From the NCBI GenBank assembly GCA_947472885.1, contig CANJBX010000004.1, positions 24,661 through 88,660 of the forward strand: a stretch of 64,000 nt of DNA, in the 5' to 3' direction. Below are positions 55,401 to 64,000 of the stretch, piece after piece; the first letter of the stretch is position 1; each line of letters starts with the position of its first letter. Source of the stretch: Hyphomicrobiaceae bacterium. Its GTDB lineage: Bacteria; Pseudomonadota; Alphaproteobacteria; Rhizobiales; Xanthobacteraceae. Both the position numbers and the translations under genes were made by a program. A model generated the notes under the pieces. The model made no database searches. It was not told the origin of the DNA and saw nothing but the letters and a program-made list of their open reading frames with translations.

Positions 55401-56954
55401 TTAGATCGCCTCGGCCAGCAACGAAAGTTGCCGCGAAGGCGCGCTTTGCGCGGCGCGGTCGGTGAGGAGGGTGGGGTAGTCGCCGGTGAAGCAGTGGTCG
55501 GTGAACTGCGGCCGCACCGGATCGCGCTTCTCCTCGCCCATGGCGCGGTAGAGGCCGTCGATGGACAGGAAGGCGAGACTGTCCGCGCCGATGAACTGGC
55601 GCATACCTTCGAGGTCGTACATGGCGGCCAGCAGCTTCTCGCGCTCCGGCGTATCGATGCCGTAATAGTCCGGGTGGGTGATCGGCGGCGAGGCGATGCG
55701 GAAATGCACTTCCCTGGCGCCGGCCTCGCGCATCATGCGCACGATCTTGACCGAGGTGGTGCCGCGCACCAGCGAATCGTCAATCAGCACGAGGCGCTTG
55801 CCTTCGATCACGGAGCGATTGGCATTGTGTTTCATGCGCACGCCGAGTTCGCGGATCGACTGGGTCGGCTGGATGAAGGTACGGCCGACATAGTGATTGC
55901 GGATGATGCCGAGTTCGAACGGGATGCCGGAAGCCTGCGAATAGCCGATCGCGGCAGGCACGCCACTATCCGGCACCGGCACGACGATATCGGCATCGAC
56001 GCGGGACTCGGCGGCAAGCTGTTCGCCGACGCGCTTGCGGATCTGGTAGACGCTGCGGCCGCCGACGACGCTGTCGGGGCGCGCGAAGTAGATGTATTCG
56101 AAGATGCAGGGGCGCGCCGGCATCGGCGGGAACGGCTTGAGCGAATGCACGCCGTCTTCGTCATAGACGACGACTTCGCCGTTCTCGATGTCGCGGATAT
56201 ATTTCGCGCCGATAATGTCGAGCGCGCAGGTTTCCGACGTCAGGATCGGACAGCCGTCGAGTTCGCCCAGCACCAGCGGGCGAATGCCGAGCGGGTCGCG
56301 TGCGCCGATGAGCTTCTTGTTGGTCATGGCGACCAGCGCGTAGGAGCCTTCGATCTGGCGCAATGCGTCGATTAACTTGTCGATGAAGCGACCGCGGCGC
56401 GCGCGGGCGACGAGATGCAGGATCACTTCGGTATCGGTCGTCGATTGCATCATCGCGCCTTCGGCGACGAGCGAACGGCGCAGCGACAGGCCGTTGGTGA
56501 GGTTGCCGTTGTGGCCGACGGCGAAGCCGCCGCCGTTCAATTCGGCGAACAGCGGCTGGACATTGCGCAGCACGGTTTCGCCGGTGGTGGAGTAACGCAC
56601 ATGGCCGACAGCGGCGGTGCCGGGCAGGCGGTCGATGACGTCGCGGCGGGAGAAGGTGTCGCCGACGAGGCCGAGGCGGCGCTCGGAATGGAAACGCGCG
56701 CCGTCATAGCTGACGATGCCGGCGGCTTCCTGGCCGCGATGCTGAAGTGCGTGCAGGCCAAGCGCGGTGATGGCGGCGGCGTCAGGGTGGCCGATGATGC
56801 CGAACACGCCGCATTCCTCGCGCAGCCGGTCGGCGTTGAGTTCGTCGTCGAGCCATCCCTTGGGGGAGGAACTGAAGGAAGCTGAGGTATCGGCGCGCAG
56901 GTCAGATTCCGAGCTAGCTTTCATGGCGCTGTGGTCCGTCGTGCCCGTGTTCAT
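55401..56954 (-). CDS. purF: Amidophosphoribosyltransferase
   Basis: First committed step of purine synthesis: PRPP plus glutamine to phosphoribosylamine. The 517-residue precursor carries a 47-residue leader before the catalytic Cys (REECGVFGI), which becomes the N-terminus after processing. The glutaminase domain has HRGQEAAGI, RYSTTGE and GHNGNLTNG; the PRTase domain has the PRPP loop VLIDDSLVRGTT. The start is the ATG of MNTGTTDHS with GGAGG upstream; earlier starts overlap cvpA. Leader length is somewhat longer than usual. It is downstream of cvpA, a classic pairing. Confidence 0.96.
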   Translation of the reverse strand: MNTGTTDHSAMKASSESDLRADTSASFSSSPKGWLDDELNADRLREECGVFGIIGHPDAAAITALGLHALQHRGQEAAGIVSYDGARFHSERRLGLVGDTFSRRDVIDRLPGTAAVGHVRYSTTGETVLRNVQPLFAELNGGGFAVGHNGNLTNGLSLRRSLVAEGAMMQSTTDTEVILHLVARARRGRFIDKLIDALRQIEGSYALVAMTNKKLIGARDPLGIRPLVLGELDGCPILTSETCALDIIGAKYIRDIENGEVVVYDEDGVHSLKPFPPMPARPCIFEYIYFARPDSVVGGRSVYQIRKRVGEQLAAESRVDADIVVPVPDSGVPAAIGYSQASGIPFELGIIRNHYVGRTFIQPTQSIRELGVRMKHNANRSVIEGKRLVLIDDSLVRGTTSVKIVRMMREAGAREVHFRIASPPITHPDYYGIDTPEREKLLAAMYDLEGMRQFIGADSLAFLSIDGLYRAMGEEKRDPVRPQFTDHCFTGDYPTLLTDRAAQSAPSRQLSLLAEAI

Positions 56955-57027
56955 CGTGCCTCCGTCCATCTTGCCGCAGCCTGTCTTGCGAAATTCTGCC
57001 AAAAGTTCTGCAACGCCGAACCCCGGC

Positions 57028-57699
57028 TCATCTGCCGTTTTTGCCATCGATCAACTGGCGCATGTTGCTGCGATCGGAACGATCATAGCCCTGCAAATCT
57101 GTACGCGAGCCGATTGAACCCGTTGTCGCGGGAGCCGCCGGCGTAGACTGGCTTTTCTGTTCCGGTGCGGGCGTATCCTGGTCTTCGTCGCCCTTCGGCT
57201 TCTTCAGCCGCTTTAAGATGGTGTTCTCCGGGTCTTCCGGCAACAGCGCGATCAGCCAATCGCCGGTTCCTTTGAGTGCGACCCGCGATTTTGCAGTGCC
57301 GACCCATGAGGGTTGCGATTTTGCCGGGACCAGCCAGTCGAAGAACACGAATGCCACGACCACGATCAGCAATCCACGCGCCAGACCGAACAGGAAGCCA
57401 AGGGTGCGGTCGAGCGCGCCGATGCGGCTGTCCAGGATCTTGTCTGAAATCCGGACGGTGATCACGGAGACCACAATGAGGGTAATCAGGAACGCGCCAA
57501 CGCCCGTCGCTACTTTCGCGATGGTTTCGTTGTTATTGAAATAGCCCATCATCGAGGGCGTGAGCTTGAGGACGGCGTAGATTGCCGCGGCCGCCGCGCA
57601 GCCCCACGCCATGATGGACAGGATTTCGCGCATGAAGCCGCGGATCATGGCCAGCAGGCCAGAAACGAGCATCACAACCAGCAGGAAGATATCGAGCAT
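57028..57699 (-). CDS. cvpA: CvpA-family membrane protein
   Basis: A 223-residue protein with four N-terminal membrane helices (IFLLVVMLVSGLLAMIRGFMREILSIMAWG, VGAFLITLIVVSVITVRIS, LLIVVVAFVFFDW) and a polar Pro/Gln-rich C-terminal tail of about 80 residues. CvpA is needed for colicin V production in E. coli and contributes to envelope stress resistance. Its position before purF is conserved in many bacteria. The final codons run past the likely purF start by no overlap: 73 bases separate stop and chosen purF start. Confidence 0.9.
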   Translation of the reverse strand: MLDIFLLVVMLVSGLLAMIRGFMREILSIMAWGCAAAAAIYAVLKLTPSMMGYFNNNETIAKVATGVGAFLITLIVVSVITVRISDKILDSRIGALDRTLGFLFGLARGLLIVVVAFVFFDWLVPAKSQPSWVGTAKSRVALKGTGDWLIALLPEDPENTILKRLKKPKGDEDQDTPAPEQKSQSTPAAPATTGSIGSRTDLQGYDRSDRSNMRQLIDGKNGR

Positions 57700-57911
57700 C
57701 GGTATACGCCCTGCGACTTCTCGCGCTCACGCGGTCAGGTAAGACCGAGCCGAATCGTCTGAGTTTAAGTACCCACCCTGACCCTACCGGCGAGTTACCG
57801 GCAAGCGCAGGAATGCGTGTCTTTTACGTTGTCCAAAACCAGTCTTTTGAGAGGCCCGGCGAAGGGCCTCGACTGCTCAAGCGGGGTGTATAGCGGGGCA
57901 ATCCGGCGGCG

Positions 57912-59330
57912 TCACCCGTCTTGTCGGCGGGCTTTGGCAGCGGGGCGGTTTTGCTCGCTGCCGAGCGCCGCAATCTCGGCCACCAGCGCCTGCAGGCCGC
58001 TGATGGCGGTGATGGCAAGGCCGGAATCCTTGGCGTCGGTTTTGGCGCTGTCCGGGATCACCGCGCGGGCAAAGCCGAGTTTCTGGGCTTCCTTCAGCCG
58101 GGCCGAAGCCTGCGCCACCGGACGCACGATGCCCGATAATGATACCTCACCGAAATAGACGGCATCCGGGGGGAGTGCTGCATTGACGAGCGATGAGACG
58201 AGGGCTGCGGCTGCAGCAAGGTCTGCCGCCGGTTCGACGATCCGCATGCCGCCCGCGACATTGAGATAAACATCATGACCGCCGAGCCGGACGCCGCAAT
58301 GGGCTTCCAATACCGCCAGCACCATCGAGAGGCGCGAGGAATCCCAGCCAACCACGGACCGCCGGGGCGTGCCCAGCGAGGACGGTGCGACCAGCGCCTG
58401 CATTTCGACGAGCACGGGCCGCGTGCCTTCGATGCCGGCGAACACCGCATTGCCCGGCGCGCCGCGATGGCGCTCGGACAGGAACAGTTCGGACGGGTTG
58501 GCGACTTCGCGCAAGCCTTCGCCGGTCATTTCGAACACGCCGATCTCGTCGGTCGGACCGAAGCGGTTTTTCACCGCGCGCAGGATGCGGAAATGATGCG
58601 CGCCTTCGCCCTCGAACGACAGCACCGCATCGACCATGTGTTCGACCACGCGCGGCCCGGCGATCTGGCCGTCCTTGGTGACGTGGCCGACGAGGATTAC
58701 GGCGGCGCCGGTTTTCTTGGCAAAGCGGATCAGCACCTGCGCGGCGCTGCGCACCTGCGTGACGGTGCCGGGCGCGGATTCCACCGTGTCGGTCCACATG
58801 GTCTGGATGGAGTCGATGACGATGAGGCGAGGAAGCTTGCCTTCTGAAAGGGTTGCAACAATGTCCTCGACTGAAGTCTCGGCCGCCAGTTCAACCGGCG
58901 CGCTCGCCAGACCCAATCGTTCGGCGCGCAGGCGGACCTGGGCGACGGCTTCTTCACCTGAAATGTAAACAACCCGCTGTCCCGCTTTGGCGAGCGAAGC
59001 GGCGGCCTGCACCAGCAAGGTTGACTTGCCGATGCCGGGATCGCCGCCAACCAGCAGCACCGAGCCGCGCACGAAGCCGCCGCCGGTGACGCGGTCGAGT
59101 TCGGCGATGCCGGAGGAGAGGCGCGGCGCTTCTTGGCCTTCGGCGCCGGCGAGCGGCGATAGCGCAAACGGACGGCCCTTGCGGGCGGCACGGCCGGGGC
59201 CGGTTGGTGCCAGCGAGTTGGTTTCCTCAGAAATCGTATTCCACTCGCCGCAGCCGTCGCACTTGCCCTGCCAGCGGCCATAGCTCGAGCCGCAGTTCTG
59301 GCAGATGAAAGTCGGCGTTGGTTTGGCCAT
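57912..59330 (-). CDS. radA: DNA repair protein RadA
   Basis: A 472-residue RecA-like ATPase that promotes branch migration in recombination. It has the N-terminal zinc finger FICQNCGSSYGRWQGKCDGCGEWN (four Cys), Walker A GGDPGIGKSTL, the KNRFG motif and a C-terminal Lon-like domain (DVYLNVAGGMRIVEPAADLA). All diagnostic residues are present. The start is the ATG of MAKPTPTFI. Transcribed towards cvpA with a 212-base gap holding only a short ACCGGCGAGTTACCGG hairpin. Confidence 0.96.
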   Translation of the reverse strand: MAKPTPTFICQNCGSSYGRWQGKCDGCGEWNTISEETNSLAPTGPGRAARKGRPFALSPLAGAEGQEAPRLSSGIAELDRVTGGGFVRGSVLLVGGDPGIGKSTLLVQAAASLAKAGQRVVYISGEEAVAQVRLRAERLGLASAPVELAAETSVEDIVATLSEGKLPRLIVIDSIQTMWTDTVESAPGTVTQVRSAAQVLIRFAKKTGAAVILVGHVTKDGQIAGPRVVEHMVDAVLSFEGEGAHHFRILRAVKNRFGPTDEIGVFEMTGEGLREVANPSELFLSERHRGAPGNAVFAGIEGTRPVLVEMQALVAPSSLGTPRRSVVGWDSSRLSMVLAVLEAHCGVRLGGHDVYLNVAGGMRIVEPAADLAAAAALVSSLVNAALPPDAVYFGEVSLSGIVRPVAQASARLKEAQKLGFARAVIPDSAKTDAKDSGLAITAISGLQALVAEIAALGSEQNRPAAKARRQDG

Positions 59331-59434
59331 GCGGGACAAAACTCTGAAGTGAGACATAACGAAACCGGCTTCAGGTCAGAAAAGCCGGAGCGGGAAAGCC
59401 AATACGAAGCTTAGACGAGATTCTTGTGGCGCGT

Positions 59435-60598
59435 TCAGCGCTTCCACACCCGATGGGCGCGGCGGCCAAGGCGTGTCAGCACGTCCCAGCTGATGGTGCG
59501 GCCCCACGCCGCCAGTTCGTCGATGCCGATGCCTTCGCCGAGCAGGGTGACGGGATCGCCGCGCCGCTTGCCATGTTCCGGCACGTCGGTGACGTCGATG
59601 GCGACAAGGTCCATCGAGACGCGGCCGATCACCGCGCAGCGCTGTCCGCCGACCACGGCATAACCGCCGGTCAGCGTGTTGGACGTGCCTGCGGGGCGCG
59701 GGTAGCCATCGGCATAGCCGCTGGCGGCGATGCCGACGTGGGTTTCCCGCCTGGCAGTCCAGGTTGTGTTGTAGCCGACGGTCGCGCCGCTCGGAATAAT
59801 GCGTGTCTGCACGATGCGGGCGGTGAGGGTGACGACCGGCTCCATCGGATTGTCGGTCCACGGCGTCGGGTTGCCGCCGTACAAACCAATGCCGGGCCTT
59901 ACCACGTCGAAATACGCGCCTGCGCCGAGGAAGATACCCGAGGAGTTGGCAAGCGAGATCGGAATATTGCGGAACAGCTGGCGGATGTCGCGCATCAACT
60001 GAATCTGTGTTGCGTTGAGCGGATGGTCCGGTTCGTCGGACGCAGAGAAGTGACTCATCACCAGCGAGATGCCGTGGTTTTGCATCTTGGTGCGTTCGGC
60101 AATCGCCGCCGCTTCCTCGGGTGCAAGGCCGAGCCGGTTCATGCCGGTGTCGAAATGCAGCGCCGCGCCGCCCTGCCAGTTGGAGCCGGTGCGAAACGCA
60201 TCCCACTCGGCGAGTTCGGCGAGATTGCCAATCACCGGCTGGGCGTTGATTTCCGCGAACAGTGGCGCCGCGCCGGTTGGGATGCCGTTGGTGACATAGA
60301 CCGTGGCTTCGGGCAGCGCCTCGCGCAGCGCGCGGGCTTCCGCGATCTGCGCCACGAAGAAGGTCTGGCATCCGGCGGCAAACAGCGCGGTCGTCACCGG
60401 CTCAAGGCCGCAGCCATAGGCATCGGCCTTCACGACGGCGGCGCAGTCGGCGGGTGCTGCGTGGTTTCCGAGTTTCTTCCAGTTTCGTGAAATGGCGGCG
60501 CAATCGACCGACAGGACGGCGCCGACTTCGGCCTCCGGCGGGCCGGCGGTTGGTGCGTCATCGACGGAAGCAGGCAAATTGTCTTTGCGGAACAACAT
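59435..60598 (-). CDS. alr: Alanine racemase
   Basis: Makes D-alanine for peptidoglycan. The 387-residue PLP enzyme has the cofactor Lys57 in AVVKADAYGCG, the second catalytic Tyr in VGYNTTW, and FDTGMNRLG and RVSMDL motifs. The start is the ATG of MLFRKDNLPAS; a later start would shorten the first strand. Forms a minus-strand run with dnaB and radA; the radA start lies 104 bases beyond its stop. Constitutive biosynthetic type by length. Confidence 0.95.
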   Translation of the reverse strand: MLFRKDNLPASVDDAPTAGPPEAEVGAVLSVDCAAISRNWKKLGNHAAPADCAAVVKADAYGCGLEPVTTALFAAGCQTFFVAQIAEARALREALPEATVYVTNGIPTGAAPLFAEINAQPVIGNLAELAEWDAFRTGSNWQGGAALHFDTGMNRLGLAPEEAAAIAERTKMQNHGISLVMSHFSASDEPDHPLNATQIQLMRDIRQLFRNIPISLANSSGIFLGAGAYFDVVRPGIGLYGGNPTPWTDNPMEPVVTLTARIVQTRIIPSGATVGYNTTWTARRETHVGIAASGYADGYPRPAGTSNTLTGGYAVVGGQRCAVIGRVSMDLVAIDVTDVPEHGKRRGDPVTLLGEGIGIDELAAWGRTISWDVLTRLGRRAHRVWKR

Positions 60599-60750
60599 CT
60601 ACGTCAATTTCCGGCGAAAATAATAAGGGGCTGAATCAAACTCCAATATCGGGCGCGAGGTCCGGATCGGCAAGGGGACCAGCGGTATAGACTAATGGCG
60701 GGGACTACGGACGGAGCTGCCGTGGGTTCCGCGGGCGAAAAGCCATCCGC

Positions 60751-62244
60751 CTACATCTGCGTCGGCAGCTGATGCTCGTTCTCGAGGTCCGCGAACCGCG
60801 TCACATCGGCCTTGAACTGCATCTTCACGGTGCCGGTCGGGCCGTGACGCTGCTTGCCGATAATGACCTCGGCCTTGCCATGGACGAGGTCCATTTCGGC
60901 CTGCCACTTGAAATGCTCTTCGGTGCCGGGGCGGGGTTCGCGGTTCTTCAGATAGTATTCCTCGCGGAACACGAACATCACCACGTCGGCGTCCTGTTCG
61001 ATCGAACCGGATTCACGCAAGTCCGACAGCTGCGGGCGCTTGTCGTCGCGGCTTTCGACCTGACGCGACAGCTGCGACAGCGCGACAATCGGTACCGCCA
61101 GTTCCTTGGCAAGCGCCTTCAGGCCGGTGGTGATTTCGGTGACTTCCTGCACGCGGCCTTCGGCGGCGCGCTTGCCCGAACCCGACAGCAGCTGGATGTA
61201 ATCCACCACGAGGAGATCGAGGCCGCGCTGGCGCTTGAGGCGGCGCGCGCGGGCGGCGAGCGTTGCAATCGACAGGCCGCCGGTCTCGTCGATAAAGAGC
61301 GGGATCGTTTCCATCTCGCGCGCGGTATTGGCGATATGGTCGAAGTCGCTCTCCTTGATTTCGCCGCGGCGGATGCGGTACGACGGAATTTCGCTTTGCT
61401 CGGCGATGATACGTGTCGCGAGCTGTTCCGCCGACATTTCGAGCGAGAAGAAGCCGACGATGCCGCCGTTGACCGTCGCCATCTGGCCGTCGATCTGGGT
61501 CTCGCCCTGCCACGCGCGCGCGATATTGTAGGCGATGTTGGTGGCGAGCGCGGTTTTGCCCATGCCGGGACGTCCGGCGAGAATGACAAGATCGGATTTC
61601 TGCAGGCCGCCCATCACGGCGTCGAGGTCGCGCAACCCGGTGGCGACACCGGACAGTTTTCCGTCGCGCTGAAAGGCATTCGCCGCCATGTCGACGGCGG
61701 TGGTGAGCGCGCGGGCGAAGCCCTGGAAGCCGCCATCGTATTTGCCGGTCTCGGCAATCTCGTACAGCCGCCGTTCGGCGTCCTCGATCTGGTCCTGCGG
61801 CGCCAGATCGACGGGCGCGTCATAGGCGACGTTGACGATGTCCTCGCCGATCAGGATCAGCGCGCGCCGCGTCGCCAGATCGTAGACCGTGCGGCCGTAG
61901 TCCTGCGCATTGATGACGGTGGTGGCTTCGGCGGCGAGGCGGGCGAGGTATTGCGCCGGCGTCATGCCGCCGATGTCGAGATCCGGCGGCAAAAAGGTCT
62001 TGATGGTGATCGGCGTCGCAACCTTGCCGGCACGGATGATGTTGCTGGCGACCTCGAATACCTTCTGGTGCAGCGGATCGAAGAAATGCTCGGCGTTCAG
62101 AAAGTCCGAAACCCGGTAGAACGCGTCGTTATTGACCAGGATCGCGCCAAGCAGCGCCTGTTCGACTTCGATATTGTGGGGTGCCGCGCGAAAATGCGCT
62201 CCCGCTTCGGCAAGTTGTTTGCGCGCAGTCGATTCGACAGCCAT
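60751..62244 (-). CDS. dnaB: Replicative DNA helicase DnaB
   Basis: Hexameric 5'-3' helicase of the replication fork. The 497-residue protein has the N-terminal helical domain (NIEVEQALLGAILVNN), then the RecA-like domain with Walker A GRPGMGKTAL, the H2 and H3 motif region LDLLVVDYIQLLSG, the H4 region with KELAVPIVALSQLSRQVE and the arginine finger region (KQRHGPTGTVKMQF). Compared with short enterobacterial DnaB there is an insertion around GETQIDGQMATVNGG. This insertion is common in alphaproteobacteria. Alr lies downstream in the same orientation. Confidence 0.97.
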   Translation of the reverse strand: MAVESTARKQLAEAGAHFRAAPHNIEVEQALLGAILVNNDAFYRVSDFLNAEHFFDPLHQKVFEVASNIIRAGKVATPITIKTFLPPDLDIGGMTPAQYLARLAAEATTVINAQDYGRTVYDLATRRALILIGEDIVNVAYDAPVDLAPQDQIEDAERRLYEIAETGKYDGGFQGFARALTTAVDMAANAFQRDGKLSGVATGLRDLDAVMGGLQKSDLVILAGRPGMGKTALATNIAYNIARAWQGETQIDGQMATVNGGIVGFFSLEMSAEQLATRIIAEQSEIPSYRIRRGEIKESDFDHIANTAREMETIPLFIDETGGLSIATLAARARRLKRQRGLDLLVVDYIQLLSGSGKRAAEGRVQEVTEITTGLKALAKELAVPIVALSQLSRQVESRDDKRPQLSDLRESGSIEQDADVVMFVFREEYYLKNREPRPGTEEHFKWQAEMDLVHGKAEVIIGKQRHGPTGTVKMQFKADVTRFADLENEHQLPTQM

Positions 62245-62500
62245 GACGCTCCGGCAATTCTTCTATTGTTGTTCAATACGCACGGCCACACGCGCCAGCG
62301 CAACGCACTCACGACACGGCTACAGGATTCGATTTACGCGACACATTGCAGATACGCCCGGCTTAGCACCGGCATTGCCGGTAAAGGCAGACATCGTGCC
62401 GGGGGAGCGCAATTGTCCCCGTTATCAAGAGTTAATCGCTAATTGTAACGAGTTTGCAGGAAGCACTTGACCGTGGCGGAAATTCGTTCGGTGGAAAATT

Positions 62501-63757
62501 TTATTCGCCCGCCATCCGCAGGGGTGCGAGTTCGCGCCGTTCGACCGCGTGAAGCTGTTGCTCCGTCTCGGTAATATAGTCGCGGGTGATCGGCACGACG
62601 CCTTGCCGCTTCGCCAGCTGGATCTGGAATACCATCATGTTCTGCTGGCGGAATGTCATTTCGGAGGCGGCAAGATAAAATTCCCACATGCGCACGAAAC
62701 GCGCGTCGTAGATTTGCTCAACTTCCTCGCGGCGGGCGAGAAAACGCTCGCGCCAGGCTTGCAGCGTCTCGGCATAGTGCAGGCGCAGGATTTCGATGTC
62801 GGTGACGATCAGCCCGGAACGCTCGATGGCGGGCAATACTTCCGACAGGGCGGGGATGTAGCCGCCGGGGAAGATGTATTTCGCAATCCAGGCGTTGGTA
62901 TTGGTCGGCGGTTCGGAGCGGCCGATGGAATGCAGCACCATGACGCCATCGTCGGTCAGGATATCGGCGGCCTTACGAAAGAAAATGTCGTAGAAGCCGA
63001 CGCCGACATGCTCGAACATGCCGACCGAGACGATGCGGTCGAATTTCTCGGCGACATCGCGGTAGTCCTGCATGCGGAATTCGACGGTATCGTCGAGCGA
63101 CTGTTCGCCGGCGCGGGATTTTGCAATCGTAAGCTGCTCCTGCGACAGCGTGACGCCGGTCACGCGCGCGCCGCAGAACCTGGCGAGGTAAAGCGCCATG
63201 CCGCCCCAGCCGCAGCCGATGTCGAGTACGCGGCGTGCGTCCTTCATCACCAGCTTGGCGGCGAGGTGACGTTTTTTCGCGACTTGCGCGTCGTCGAGGC
63301 TCGCGGTGACGCTGTCGAAATAGCCGCAGCTGTATTGGCGGTCGGCATCCAGAAACAGCGCGTAGACGCGCGCGTCGAGGTCATAGTGGTGCGCGACGTT
63401 GGCGCGCGAGCGGCTGCGTGGATTGTATTGCTGCAGGCGGCGGGAGATGTAGCGCAGCCCCTTGAGCCACCTTGTCCAGTGCGGCTGGCCGCCATGTATT
63501 TCCTGATACAGCGCGATGGCGAGGAGATCGGCGATATCGCCTTCATCGACCAGCAGGTCGCCGTCCATGTAGGTTTCGCCGAGCTTCAGCTCGGGATCGA
63601 ACAGCACCGAGAGTTGGGCGGCGTAACTCTTGAACCGCAGTGCGACCTTTTTGCCGCTACCGTCGCCGGCGGTAAAAACCGTCCCCCCCGCGCCTGTGAC
63701 CTGCAGGTTGCCGCGGGTAAAAAACGTCTGAAACGCGATACGCAACAAGCCATCCAT
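62501..63757 (-). CDS. cfa: Cyclopropane-fatty-acyl-phospholipid synthase
   Basis: Methylates the double bond of unsaturated acyl chains in membrane phospholipids with SAM. The 418-residue protein has NVAHHYDLDARVYALFLD, the SAM loop VLDIGCGWGGMALYLA, FDRIVSVGMFEHVG and the motif YIFPGGYIP; family members carry these in the same order. A N-terminal domain of about 130 residues precedes the methyltransferase fold. The start ATG is at 63757. It stands alone with a REP-like repeat and an insertion sequence end upstream. Confidence 0.95.
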   Translation of the reverse strand: MDGLLRIAFQTFFTRGNLQVTGAGGTVFTAGDGSGKKVALRFKSYAAQLSVLFDPELKLGETYMDGDLLVDEGDIADLLAIALYQEIHGGQPHWTRWLKGLRYISRRLQQYNPRSRSRANVAHHYDLDARVYALFLDADRQYSCGYFDSVTASLDDAQVAKKRHLAAKLVMKDARRVLDIGCGWGGMALYLARFCGARVTGVTLSQEQLTIAKSRAGEQSLDDTVEFRMQDYRDVAEKFDRIVSVGMFEHVGVGFYDIFFRKAADILTDDGVMVLHSIGRSEPPTNTNAWIAKYIFPGGYIPALSEVLPAIERSGLIVTDIEILRLHYAETLQAWRERFLARREEVEQIYDARFVRMWEFYLAASEMTFRQQNMMVFQIQLAKRQGVVPITRDYITETEQQLHAVERRELAPLRMAGE

Positions 63758-63802
63758 GGTTACGCTCCATGAACCCCAAGTGATTGCTCTGAATCTCCGT
63801 TT

Positions 63803-63847
63803 CCTGCGCCCCCGCGGACGCTGTTTCCGCGAAGGCGGGCGTCAGGA
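63803..63847. repeat. second copy of the CCGCGAAGGCGGG palindromic repeat
   Basis: CCTGCGCCCCCGCGGA and its inverted counterpart TCCGCGAAGGCGGGCGTCAGG form a hairpin. The segment 63827-63846 matches 18 of 20 bases of 18701-18720. It lies between cfa and the insertion sequence end. Confidence 0.65.
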
Positions 63848-63857
63848 CAGAATTAGC

Positions 63858-64000
63858 AGGATGTTGAAAAAGGGTCTTCCCTTGGGCCCGCTAGCGTGAT
63901 TCCGTCTTGTTAACGCAGGACGGAGGTGAGCGATGCGCGGGATGGATGAGAGATCGGGGTCGCTGTTTTCATACGTCGATCTTGAAGGGCGGATTCCGCA
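63858..64000 (+). mobile_element. left end of an insertion sequence (IS1182/IS5-like)
   Basis: The segment starts around CAGGATGTTGAAAAAGGG, the kind of terminus that precedes IS1182/IS5-type transposase genes, and continues into a transposase start. Most of the element lies beyond the window. The exact terminus is uncertain because the other end is not visible. Confidence 0.6.
63933..64000 (+). CDS. Transposase, N-terminal fragment
   Basis: Twenty-two codons of an open frame start at ATG 63933 after a GGAGGTGAG ribosome-binding site and run off the window. The peptide MRGMDERSGSLFSYVDLEGR closely matches the invariant start of IS1182/IS5-type transposases (MRG-x-D-x-x-x-G-x-LFSYVDLE). Catalytic DDE residues are beyond the window, so completeness cannot be judged. 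Confidence 0.75.
   Translation, partial: MRGMDERSGSLFSYVDLEGRIP

Noticed and set aside
1..64000. CRISPR arrays, rRNA or tRNA genes
   Set aside because: No repeat-spacer pattern, no rRNA-like block and no cloverleaf with a GGTTCRAATCC-type T-loop was seen by eye. A covariance search would be needed to be certain.

Overview
This is about 64 kb of G+C-rich chromosome from an alphaproteobacterium, most likely a member of the Hyphomicrobiales (Rhizobiales) near the Bradyrhizobium/Rhodopseudomonas/Pseudolabrys side of the order. The evidence is a long class II (B12-dependent) ribonucleotide reductase, the NDUFA12 complex I subunit next to a DUF2155 protein, an HdaA-type DnaA relative, a CSS-EAL protein and the local repeat families. 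No rRNA, tRNA or CRISPR array was seen. Most of the window is ordinary core genome.

Region 1 (1-13.2 kb): tail of a TerC-family protein, then purM-purN on the minus strand. Opposite them runs a plus-strand series: CDP-alcohol phosphatidyltransferase, AI-2E/PerM permease, hdaA, ppk and ppx. RNase D and a ThDP-dependent enzyme (minus) and aspS (plus) follow. Region 2 (13.3-30.6 kb): a looser set of metabolic and envelope genes: two amidohydrolases, an FkbM methyltransferase, NADP-malic enzyme, an EAL phosphodiesterase, a polysaccharide deacetylase, an NMT1-like binding protein, two DoxX proteins, an MFS carrier, msrB, clpS, a cupin, and a frameshifted binding-protein gene. Region 3 (30.6-32.4 kb): the only clearly accessory patch. 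It holds two REP-like palindromes, a type II toxin-antitoxin pair, and an orphan ParA-like ATPase of lower G+C behind a three-unit, 21-bp-period operator, with a start region that does not read cleanly.

Region 4 (32.4-46 kb): nrdJ, then a conserved alphaproteobacterial neighbourhood (NDUFA12, DUF2155, aat, accC-accB-aroQ, a DsbA-like oxidoreductase and an M48 protease), with a flippase and a single-domain response regulator lying inside it. Region 5 (46-64 kb): an aminotransferase, two TctC-type binding proteins, NnrU, panB, a YfgM-like protein with a proline-rich lipoprotein and der, an SDR, an unknown gene, then purF-cvpA-radA-alr-dnaB and cfa on the minus strand. The window ends inside an insertion sequence whose transposase has just begun.

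Functional links: purM, purN and purF serve purine synthesis. ppk and ppx make and degrade polyphosphate and are translationally coupled. aat and clpS are two parts of the bacterial N-end rule pathway. accB/accC feed fatty acid synthesis and cfa modifies the resulting lipids. HdaA and DnaB act in replication and RadA in recombination. The most unusual signals are the ParA locus, a low-G+C mosaic patch inside aspS, a 4 x 8 bp tandem repeat across the hdaA stop codon, and the frameshifted binding-protein gene.
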